Below, one piece after another: positions 53,755 to 61,320 of a DNA stretch of 64,000 nt; position 1 is the first letter of the stretch, and the number at the start of each line of letters is the position of its first letter. This stretch comes from Lachnospiraceae bacterium. GTDB taxonomy: Bacteria > Bacillota > Clostridia > Lachnospirales > Lachnospiraceae. The stretch spans positions 1 to 64,000 of the forward strand of contig CAJTAL010000014.1 in NCBI GenBank assembly GCA_910574285.1, given 5' to 3'. The position numbers were made by a program, and so were the translations under genes. The notes beneath the pieces are model-generated. The model was not told the DNA's origin. It was given only the letters and a program-made list of their open reading frames with translations, and ran no database searches.

Positions 53755-55617
53755 ATGAACAATTTTATGATCCGCTTTCTCATATGCAACCTGTTTATCG
53801 GCGCCATGGCGGGAATCCTTCTGACTGCCGGGCATCTGTTGAAAAATATCCTGACCGGACGGCTTAAGTACCGCCTGTGGTGTCTGTTTTTAGGTCTGCT
53901 TGCTGTTCCTTTCCTGCCCTTGGGAAAGGCTGGATTTCCCCGGTTCTTATCTCCGCTTAATTCGCTTCGTACCCTAGTTATGTCTGATTACAGCAATATG
54001 AGAAATCCGGGAATCCTGATTCCTGCCGGGAATACAGGCTGGCTGAACGACTTTACCCTTTCCGTAAGCGCCGGAACCCCTTTCGTTACCGGAAGCATTT
54101 TGCTGGGAATATGGCTGGCTGGCATCTTTGTTATGATTCTGGCGACTGTAAAATCATCGTTCCGGCTGCGGAATATAAAGCAGTCCGCCATGCCTCTGCA
54201 GAACCCGGAAATCCGAAGATTATACCGCCATTGTTTGAAAGAACTTCATATATCAAAGGAGATTCCTATATACAGTACGGCATTTTTGCAGTCCCCGGTC
54301 ATAACCGGTTTCCTAAGACCCCGAATCTACCTTCCCCTTCACGTCATCTCCGATTATAGCCGCACAGATTCTCAGGCCGCCTACAGCGCGCCCTATAATT
54401 CTCGTGCTGACAGCGCAGAAGGGCTTCGCCCGGTCAGATACATGCTGTTGCATGAACTTCAGCACTACAGACATAAGGATGTGCTTACGGGTTATATGAT
54501 GACCCTTGCAGGAATCTTCTACTGGTTCAATCCCCTTGTCAGGCTTGCCCTGAGGGAAATGCGAAATGACAGAGAAATCGCCTGTGATACATCTGTACTG
54601 GAATTGCTTACGCCGGATTCTTACGCGGATTACGGAAGGACATTGATAGATTTTGCAGAAAAGCTGGCAGCCCCCGCTTCTCCATTTACTGCAGGATTAA
54701 GCGGTCATATGGCACAGATGAGACGGCGTATTCTCAATATCGCCCTCTATAAAAAACCAAACTTAAGGAAACGGCTGGCAGGCGTGACAGCCTTCCTGAT
54801 GATAATCGTCCTTCTCCAGGGGTTTGTCCCCTTTCTATCCGCAAATGCGGCAGGACATGGATATTACCGGTGGGATACTTCCAATAAAAATATTTCCTCC
54901 ATAGATCTGTCTTCCTACTTTGAGGAATATGACGGAAGCTTCGTCCTGTATGATATGAAAGCGGACGCATGGAGCATCTACAATATGGAGCGCGCCGCCC
55001 TGCGGGTTTCCCCGGACTCCACCTACAAAATATATGACGCCCTCTTCGGACTGGAGGCCAGCGTTATCACGCCAGATAATTCCTTTATGGAATGGAACGG
55101 GGAGCGTTATTCATTTCAGGAGTGGAATACAGACCAGACTCTGCAGTCCGCCATGCGCTCCTCCGTGAACTGGTATTTTCAGGCAATAGACAAACAGATG
55201 GGGGCTTCCGCCATCAGCCATTATATCCGGGAAATCGGATATGGCAATGAGGACACCGACGGCAATCTTTCTGCTTACTGGCTTGAGTCTTCTTTAAAGA
55301 TCTCTCCCCTCGAGCAGGTGGAGCTTCTGCAAAAGCTCTATGAAAACAGCTTCGGCTTCCGCCTCGAAAATATCAATTCAGTGAAGGATTCTATCCTTCT
55401 GTCCTCTTCCGAAACCAGGAAATTCTATGGAAAAACCGGTACAGGATGTATCGACGGCAAGGATATAAACGGTTGGTTCGTCGGTTATGTTGAATCCCCT
55501 GACAATACCTGGTTCTTTGCGGCAAACATCAGCGCCGACGATAAAGCCACTGGCAGCAGCGCGGCTGGGATAACGATGTCCATCCTGTCCGGGATGGACA
55601 TCGCAAGATTCTCCTGA
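53755..55617 (+). CDS. blaR1: BlaR1/MecR1-type beta-lactam sensor-transducer
   Basis: 620 residues. Four or so membrane helices enclose an M56 zinc metalloprotease with HELQH in MLLHELQHYRHKDV (about residue 238). The outside C-terminal penicillin-binding sensor has all three motifs: STYK (SxxK serine acylated by beta-lactams), SVN and KTGTG. Binding is signalled to the protease, which leads to BlaI cleavage. No beta-lactamase or PBP2a gene lies within the window next to this pair; the nearest penicillin-binding gene, dacA, is 2.5 kb away on the other strand. Confidence 0.95.
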   Translation: MNNFMIRFLICNLFIGAMAGILLTAGHLLKNILTGRLKYRLWCLFLGLLAVPFLPLGKAGFPRFLSPLNSLRTLVMSDYSNMRNPGILIPAGNTGWLNDFTLSVSAGTPFVTGSILLGIWLAGIFVMILATVKSSFRLRNIKQSAMPLQNPEIRRLYRHCLKELHISKEIPIYSTAFLQSPVITGFLRPRIYLPLHVISDYSRTDSQAAYSAPYNSRADSAEGLRPVRYMLLHELQHYRHKDVLTGYMMTLAGIFYWFNPLVRLALREMRNDREIACDTSVLELLTPDSYADYGRTLIDFAEKLAAPASPFTAGLSGHMAQMRRRILNIALYKKPNLRKRLAGVTAFLMIIVLLQGFVPFLSANAAGHGYYRWDTSNKNISSIDLSSYFEEYDGSFVLYDMKADAWSIYNMERAALRVSPDSTYKIYDALFGLEASVITPDNSFMEWNGERYSFQEWNTDQTLQSAMRSSVNWYFQAIDKQMGASAISHYIREIGYGNEDTDGNLSAYWLESSLKISPLEQVELLQKLYENSFGFRLENINSVKDSILLSSSETRKFYGKTGTGCIDGKDINGWFVGYVESPDNTWFFAANISADDKATGSSAAGITMSILSGMDIARFS

Positions 55618-55703
55618 CTTGTTCACTTGACTTATTCACTTGATAATTCCCGGCGTGTTATGTTCTTTGCACACCATGCGATGAAATTCTCTATACCGTA
55701 TAC

Positions 55704-56084
55704 TTATTTCTCCAGAAGCCATTCCGCAATATCCCATATCTCAATGCCCTCATATGTGTATTTCGGATGTTTTGTTCTGGCAATTATTTTTTTAGGATAC
55801 GCATCCCGTATGCTTAAAAGAGGTGCGGTCTCCCGTTTAAACGTATCCTCTTCGGTAATATGATCACTGACCTGAACATATATTTTTTCACTTCCACACT
55901 GTGCCACAAAATCAATTTCTTTTTGATACAGTTTTCCCACATAGACATCAAAGCCCCTTCGGAGAAGTTCCATACAGACGATATTTTCATATATCCGTCC
56001 ATAATCCATATTCCTGCGTCCAAGAACCGCATAGCGGATGCCTGTGTCGCACAGATAAAATTTATCCAGAGATTCCAGATACAC
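55704..56084 (-). pseudogene. C-terminal remnant of an ATPase with DUF4143 domain
   Basis: 126 residues: [53 protein letters not shown] then [19 protein letters not shown]. This is the nuclease-like DUF4143 end (E-I-D-F and Q-V) of the AAA + DUF4143 ATPases common in gut anaerobes. The ATPase half, some 270 residues, is absent; the region upstream to 56150 has no matching frame. No ribosome binding site. Confidence 0.75.
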
Positions 56085-56152
56085 GTAAAATATGCAATCA
56101 CTCCATTTTCGAAACTCAAAAATTTAATTTCTGAAAGTGTGCTCCATCCTCT

Positions 56153-57046
56153 TTACGTATCACAGACAGGAAACGAGAAAATGCAGTGATGCAGAACCCA
56201 TCCGATATCCCCGTCAATACAGATCGACTGCCCCGTAATTCCCTGCGGGCAGACGGCCTCCCCATCGTTGACACAGGCATACACCGCCTTAGGATTATCC
56301 GCCGTCATCTGCCAGAAAGGATACTTGATGATCCCCGGGGTGTTTCCTCCCACTCCAAGCTCCAGAAACAAAATATGTGTCTCTTTATGCCGGCGGATAA
56401 AATCATTATACCGCTCTGATGCCGCATACCAGCCTTCATCCTGCACAAAAGTACCGTCACAACGCAGATTCATTGTCATAGGCGCGCCGCAGACGGGACA
56501 TTTGGGTATCAGCTCCGTTGGAATCTTCATATCCCGCTGCTCTGAAATCATCTTCCGCACCGCATCCTCATTATCATACGTCTTCTGATGACATGGTTTG
56601 GAACACTGCCACAGCCCATAATCTCCCTGGGTATAAAACAGCCGCTTTTTATCAAATCCCGCTTTCTGGAACTGGTGGTCTACATTCGTTGTCAGTACAA
56701 AATAGTCCTTGTCCTTAACCAACTCATATAATGCCGGATAGACCGGCTTCGGGGCATCCACATACCGGTTATAATAAATATGCCTGCTCCACCATGCCCA
56801 GTATTCCTCCAGAGCAGGGTATGTATAAAACCCTCCTGAATACATATCCCGAATATGATATTTTGCTATAAAATCCCCGAAATATTTCTCAAACCGCTCC
56901 CCAGAATAAGTAAACCCCGCCGAAGCCGATAGACCGGAGCCTGCGCCTATCATAACAGCATCCGTTTCTTTTACCGCCTCTTTAAGTCTCCCGATGCCCT
57001 CAGAATAATTTTCTGTAGATTTCTTTGTCCAAATCCTTAAAAACAT
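56153..57046 (-). CDS. Class M sirtuin (SirTM), protein ADP-ribosyltransferase
   Basis: 297 residues. NAD-binding Rossmann fold with AVMIGAGSGLSASAGFTYSGERFEKYF, VLTTNVDHQFQKAGF and YTQGDYGLWQCS. In ordinary sirtuins the catalytic His stands where Gln occurs here (TQGD), the mark of the SirTM class that ADP-ribosylates rather than deacylates. A zinc site of four Cys is visible: CSKPC and CPVC...C. ATG 57046 has AAGGTGG six bases upstream and overlaps the macrodomain gene by 47 bases, so translation is probably coupled. The lipoyl partners GcvH-L and LplA2 usual in staphylococci are not adjacent. Confidence 0.9.
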   Translation of the reverse strand: MFLRIWTKKSTENYSEGIGRLKEAVKETDAVMIGAGSGLSASAGFTYSGERFEKYFGDFIAKYHIRDMYSGGFYTYPALEEYWAWWSRHIYYNRYVDAPKPVYPALYELVKDKDYFVLTTNVDHQFQKAGFDKKRLFYTQGDYGLWQCSKPCHQKTYDNEDAVRKMISEQRDMKIPTELIPKCPVCGAPMTMNLRCDGTFVQDEGWYAASERYNDFIRRHKETHILFLELGVGGNTPGIIKYPFWQMTADNPKAVYACVNDGEAVCPQGITGQSICIDGDIGWVLHHCIFSFPVCDT

Positions 57047-57770
57047 TAAAAACCACCTTCTTTACACTTGTTTCCTGCTGCATAAATTCCTTAACCGTGT
57101 CTACTGCAATCTGCGCCGCCTTGTCATTCGGGAAATGGAATTCCCCGGTAGAAATACAGCAGAACGCCACACTCTCCAGCTTGTTTTCCGCCGCCAGTTC
57201 CAGACAGGAACGGTAACACCCCGCCAGCAATTCACAGTCTGCCTTTGTGGGAATGCCGCTGATAATCGGCCCCACCGTATGCAGGATATATCTACATGGA
57301 AGGTTATAGGCTTTCGTTATTTTAGCTTTCCCCGTTTCTTCCTCATGCCCCTGCATCCGCATCATTTCCGCACAGTCCATGCGGAGCTGTATCCCGCTGA
57401 AAGAATGAATGCAGTTATCAATACACCTGTGGTTTGGCACATAACATCCCGTCATGCCGCTGTTTGCCGCATTCACAATAGCGTCGCAGCACAGTGTGGC
57501 GATATCTCCCTGCCAGAGATAGAAACCTTCCGACACTGGATTCAGGTCGTCCAATTTTGTAATCCCTTTCGCAGCCGTTTCCGCCTGCAGGTATTCATCC
57601 TGCACTTTGAGAAAATCTCTGCTGATCTGACCGGGACACCGGATATTCATCAATCCCCGGAGCAGCCGCTTTTGCTCCTCCTCCCGTACCGGTATCTCAC
57701 AATCCTGATACTGTGCATTTTCCTGCAGAAGTTCCCGTATCAAAAACTTCCTCCGTTCACTCTGATTCAT
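57000..57770 (-). CDS. Macrodomain ADP-ribosyl hydrolase (Zn-macro type)
   Basis: 256 residues. After an N-terminal helical region (about 1-75) comes a macrodomain: LWQGDIATLCCDAIVNAANSGMTGCYVPNHRCIDNCIHSFSG, with the ADP-ribose-binding Asp, Asn-Ala-Ala-Asn, and the Cys/His zinc ligands of SirTM-linked macrodomains; later YILHTVGPIISG and VAFCCISTGEFHFPNDKAAQIA. It removes ADP-ribose placed by the partner sirtuin. Together they form a reversible modification pair of the type tied to lipoylation and oxidative stress in pathogens. Confidence 0.92.
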   Translation of the reverse strand: MNQSERRKFLIRELLQENAQYQDCEIPVREEEQKRLLRGLMNIRCPGQISRDFLKVQDEYLQAETAAKGITKLDDLNPVSEGFYLWQGDIATLCCDAIVNAANSGMTGCYVPNHRCIDNCIHSFSGIQLRMDCAEMMRMQGHEEETGKAKITKAYNLPCRYILHTVGPIISGIPTKADCELLAGCYRSCLELAAENKLESVAFCCISTGEFHFPNDKAAQIAVDTVKEFMQQETSVKKVVFNVFKDLDKEIYRKLF

Positions 57771-58164
57771 TTCTAACTCCTTTTCTGTTCTACGAAAGCT
57801 CCGCCTGAGCTATCTTTACATGCATAGCGGATGACCTGCCTGTAAAATTCTTTCCCTTTGGCCGTCAATAAATGCATGTCCCCCATAATTTGTTTGTTGT
57901 AAACATCATTATTACATCTATATGTTATCACGTATTTGTTGTAATGTCAATAGTTACAATTGCCATTCTAAAAAGATATTCCAAAAAGACTTTCTAAAAA
58001 ACCCTCAAAAAAGTTTCTCTCTTCAGACAGTACACTTCAGACAGTACACTAATAAAATCGGTGTCAGATCATTTATGTAAAACCTAAAAGCTGTATTACA
58101 GTGAAGCGAAAAGGAGCTATCTATTTCCCGACAGCCCCATTTACTCAAAATCTTATTGCAATTT
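57771..58164. other. Intergenic region upstream of the macrodomain/SirTM operon
   Basis: 394 bases without a gene. It holds the operon promoter and the two TTTGTTGTAA repeats (separate entry), and a 14-base tandem repeat CTTCAGACAGTACA at 58021-58034 and 58035-58048. The rest is AT-rich; I see no GcvH-L-type gene or other coding signal. Confidence 0.6.
57893..57950 (-). promoter_or_regulatory. Promoter with repeated sites for the macrodomain/SirTM operon
   Basis: Minus strand TTGACA (57945-57950), 17 bases, TAACAT (57922-57927). TTTGTTGTAA occurs at 57893-57902 and again at 57935-57944 inside the spacer, 42 bases (four helical turns) apart, so a regulator may bind both. Confidence 0.65.
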
Positions 58165-59481
58165 CTACAGCGTCCAATCCTCGAATGTATCTGCAAGCGC
58201 GCTCTGATAGCTGACCTCTTCGACGGACTCAGAAGCAACGATATCTCTGCTTCCCACTTCCGTATCATTCAGATAGTACTTCGCTTCCCCCACTTTATCT
58301 CCTTTTTTAACCGGCGCCTTTAATTTCTTCTCAACCGACACTTTCCGCTTCATTCCTTTCAGATCCGCCCCTGTCGTGTCAATATATGTAAATGGTTCCT
58401 TTTGCTCTGCCTTGACGGTTGATTTTACACCTCTTACAATCTTGACCGGCTGAACAGGCTCCGCCTTATCTTCCTGATATTTATTGCACTTTCCAAATCC
58501 ATAATTACAAAGTGTGATCGCGTCTTTGACGCGGGCTTTGCTATTTTCAGCCGCCATAATGACTGCAATCAGTTCCATATCATCCTTTTTTGCCGTAGCC
58601 GACACGCAGAATTTCGCTTTGCTGGTAGAACCGGTCTTAAGTCCGGTTGCGTATTCATATTGCCGTATCAACTTGTTTGTATTGGTCAGCCCGAACTCGG
58701 AAGTCCCTTTCTTCGTTGTATGCGTGATATTCTCCATCCAGATGGTACAGTAATCATGAATCTGCGGATATTTCGTAATCAGCTCCCGCGACATCAGCGC
58801 AATATCCCTCGCCGTCGTCATATGGCCGTCCGCATCCAGACCGTTGCAATTTATAAAATGTGTATTTGTCATCCCAAGCCCTTCTGCCCTCTGATTCATC
58901 TGTGAAACAAACTCTTCTTCATTTCCACAGATATGTTCTGCCATGGCCACACAGGCGTCATTGGCGCTTGCCACCGATATACACTTGATCATCGTATCGA
59001 CCGTCTGGACCTCTCCCGGCTCCAGAAACACCTGGGAACCACCCATAGAAGCTGCATATTCCGAAGTAGTTACCTGATCCTCCAGTGTTATCTTTCCCTC
59101 ATTCAGCGCGTCAAAGATCAATAAAAGCGTCATAACCTTCGTTACACTTGCAGGAGGACGCTGAGTATCCGCATCTTTCTCGTAGATGACCTGCCCTGTA
59201 GACGCTTCCACCAGAACTGCTGACGGTGCGCTGACATCAATCCCCCCCTGCGCCGTTTCCTCTTGTTGTGCGGTTCCTTCCTGTTCTGCCGTTTTCTCTG
59301 AGCCGCCCGCTTCCTCCTGCGCACTATTTTCTTCCTCCGTTTCTGCCTGAATCTCCGGTTCTTCAGAGCTTCCCGCCTCTTCTGGCGTCTGCGCATATAA
59401 AATCGGTTCATGCACTGACATAGCGTATACCGGCTGCATACACAAGAAAACACTTATCAATATTGCCACAATTGATCTCAT
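58165..59481 (-). CDS. dacA: D-alanyl-D-alanine carboxypeptidase (PBP5/DacA type)
   Basis: 438 residues. Signal peptide (SIVAILISVFLCMQPVYA), then an acidic Glu/Gln-rich linker of about 60 residues (EEAGSSEEPEIQAE...), then the S11 peptidase domain: SVTKVMT (SxxK), SANDAC (SxN) and LKTGSTSKA (KTG). A PBP5 C-terminal beta domain follows. It trims pentapeptide side chains of peptidoglycan. The extreme C-terminal amphipathic anchor is weak. Sporulation and vegetative forms cannot be separated from sequence. Confidence 0.93.
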   Translation of the reverse strand: MRSIVAILISVFLCMQPVYAMSVHEPILYAQTPEEAGSSEEPEIQAETEEENSAQEEAGGSEKTAEQEGTAQQEETAQGGIDVSAPSAVLVEASTGQVIYEKDADTQRPPASVTKVMTLLLIFDALNEGKITLEDQVTTSEYAASMGGSQVFLEPGEVQTVDTMIKCISVASANDACVAMAEHICGNEEEFVSQMNQRAEGLGMTNTHFINCNGLDADGHMTTARDIALMSRELITKYPQIHDYCTIWMENITHTTKKGTSEFGLTNTNKLIRQYEYATGLKTGSTSKAKFCVSATAKKDDMELIAVIMAAENSKARVKDAITLCNYGFGKCNKYQEDKAEPVQPVKIVRGVKSTVKAEQKEPFTYIDTTGADLKGMKRKVSVEKKLKAPVKKGDKVGEAKYYLNDTEVGSRDIVASESVEEVSYQSALADTFEDWTL

Positions 59482-60060
59482 ATACTGACTCCTTATAAGT
59501 CTATTGATATTATTACTATTCTATCAGAACATAATTAAAATATGCATGTATTATATGCACTTATTTTACGATTTGCCATTTTCACACAGGCAATGATTTT
59601 AATAGAAATATGTAGTAAATTGTCGAGAAAAGGGGAGCGATAATAAAATAATATCAGACAAATTATTGTTTTTTATGATAAAAAGTAGTATTATATTACT
59701 TGAGTTACATGAGAGAAATTTCGGAGTAGAAAAATGCGAAGGTTTCTTATTGGGTATCCTGCCCGATTTTGAAACGGAAATACATATATACATTCCGTTT
59801 TCTCTACCGCCCGTATCACGGGACATATCTTCAAAAGCAGGCCTAAGCGCCTGCCTTTTTCATGACCAATCAGCAGTGTGATCAGCGTGGGTGTGAAAAA
59901 CAACTAACATATTTCCTACGGCCCGCATTATTCTTTATACTCTTGACAACTATATCTTACACGTGTAATATATAGTCAGAGACATCAAGCAACGAAGTAT
60001 CAAACTTGCAGCGCTGCAGAGCAGCAAAGTATATGAAGATAGAATCGGAGGAAACATATT
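59482..60060 (+). other. Intergenic region with a possible short plus-strand transcript
   Basis: 579 bases with no clear gene. A promoter-like TTGTTT (59666-59671), 17 bases, TATTAT (59689-59694) is followed by GGAG and a 12-codon frame MRRFLIGYPARF (59734-59772), then a hairpin GCAGGC/GCCTGC (59837-59854) with CTTTTT. That outlines a transcript of about 160 bases, either a small RNA or a tiny peptide gene. An overlapping 71-codon frame has no site and biased composition. The remaining bases are AT-rich. Confidence 0.35.
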
Positions 60061-60872
60061 TGAGTGAAAAAATTATAAAATCCTTAGCTCTCATCATTTT
60101 CATCCTGGCTGCATCCGCCGGCCTGGTCGCCATATTTTTTTCACATTTTCCGGACCATACAAAGACGCAGAAAAAAGATGTCAATACCATTGCGGAAGAA
60201 AACCCGGATACTGATTCTTATGAAAAGTCCTTATCAAAAATCCTGAATCAGGAAGCGCCAATTAAAAAGCTAGATCTTCAGATCATGGAAAACAGAGAGA
60301 ACGAGCTGGTATTTCAGGCTTCTATAGATGATTTTATAGACAGCTACAACGGATATTATTGGAAAGATAAAGAAGTCCGCTATCTGTTGCCTTCCTTAGA
60401 GTGGAACGCATATCTGTATGATAAGGCCGTCCATTCTGCTTATGAGACGTGCTGCTATATCTTTTCAAAAGACGAGGAAATCCTGCCGTTTCCGACAATT
60501 ACGGTTTATGCGCCGTCGAACGGCGATTTTATACAAGAAATTACAGTTAATTTCGACGATCATAGTTATATGGACTCTTTATACGATATTTATGAAGAAA
60601 TGTGTTTTTATACACTGAAGGTCTTCTTTCCGGATCTTCCGGATGAAACCCTCATTAATTTGTATACCACCCTCAATCAACTTGCATATGAGAATGTAAC
60701 GACCATAAAATATACTTCCGAATCTGTACCTTGTGCATTATATTACAGGGGAAATATTGGCGTTTACCCTTATTTTGCACTTGGAGAATGCGTTCATATG
60801 TGCATAATCCCCATTACACAGGAATATCTGGATGAACTTCAGAGGAAGGGGACTGCAATATTTCCTATATAA
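60061..60872 (+). CDS. Membrane-anchored extracytoplasmic protein of unknown function
   Basis: 270 residues from a TTG at 60061 with GGAGG seven bases upstream; the upstream ATG at 60033 has no site. One membrane helix (SLALIIFILAASAGLVAIFFS) then an outside domain with many acidic and aromatic residues: DFIDSYNGYYWKDKEVRYLLP, YEEMCFYTLKVFFPDLPDETLINLY and YYRGNIGVYPYFALGECVHMCIIP. I do not recognise a family. Single gene, closed by the hairpin at 60968. Confidence 0.65.
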
Positions 60873-60967
60873 CTGATTCCCAATCGAGCAGGGGAGACTT
60901 TTCCCCAATCGATGCGCGTCTCGTACGCCGCCTTAGCGGCATACTCCTTCTGTACGGAGCTGTGCAG

Positions 60968-61012
60968 AAAAAAGCACCCAACGGATGTTTCTCATCCGTC
61001 AGATGCTTTTTC
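60968..61012. terminator. Bidirectional terminator between the unknown gene and the spore protein gene
   Basis: AAAAAAGCA...ACGGATG pairs with CATCCGT...TGCTTTTT, with a small internal mismatch region; A-run on the left and T-run on the right serve both strands. Confidence 0.8.
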
Positions 61013-61026
61013 TCATTCATTACTGC

Positions 61027-61230
61027 TTATTTGCCAGCCATCTGCTTTTCCTGCTGCTCGATCATCTTCTTAACCATATAACCGCCGACAGAACCGTTCT
61101 GTCTGGAAGTCAGGTCTCCGTTGTAACCTTCCGTAAGCGGTACGCCCAGTTCGTTAGCAACCTCATATTTGAACTTGTCTAATGCTCCCTTTGCTTCTGG
61201 TACTGCTGCTCTGTTTGATGAACTTGTCAT
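61027..61230 (-). CDS. Alpha/beta-type small acid-soluble spore protein
   Basis: 67 residues from ATG 61230 (MTSSSNRAAVPEA) with AAAGGAGGAG upstream. Family blocks are clear: ALDKFKYEVANELGVPL with the Glu/Asn region before the germination-protease site, GYNGDLTSRQNGSVGGYMVKKMIE. Coats and protects spore DNA from UV and is an amino-acid store on germination; expressed in the forespore. Proves that the lineage makes spores. Three TTTGTAAC repeats lie in its leader (61246-61285). Confidence 0.96.
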   Translation of the reverse strand: MTSSSNRAAVPEAKGALDKFKYEVANELGVPLTEGYNGDLTSRQNGSVGGYMVKKMIEQQEKQMAGK

Positions 61231-61320
61231 AGTTATCTCCTCCTTTTTGTAACTTTGTAACTTTTTGATTTTGTATCTTTGTAACATTTATTTTTGTTAC
61301 ACCGATAGTATATGGAGGAT

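Noticed and set aside
53755-55617. C-terminal domain read as a class D beta-lactamase
   Set aside because: It is fused to an M56 protease membrane module and is preceded by blaI, so it is a sensor rather than an enzyme.
59666-59881. 71-codon plus-strand open frame
   Set aside because: No ribosome site and no family; a shorter frame with a proper site lies within it.
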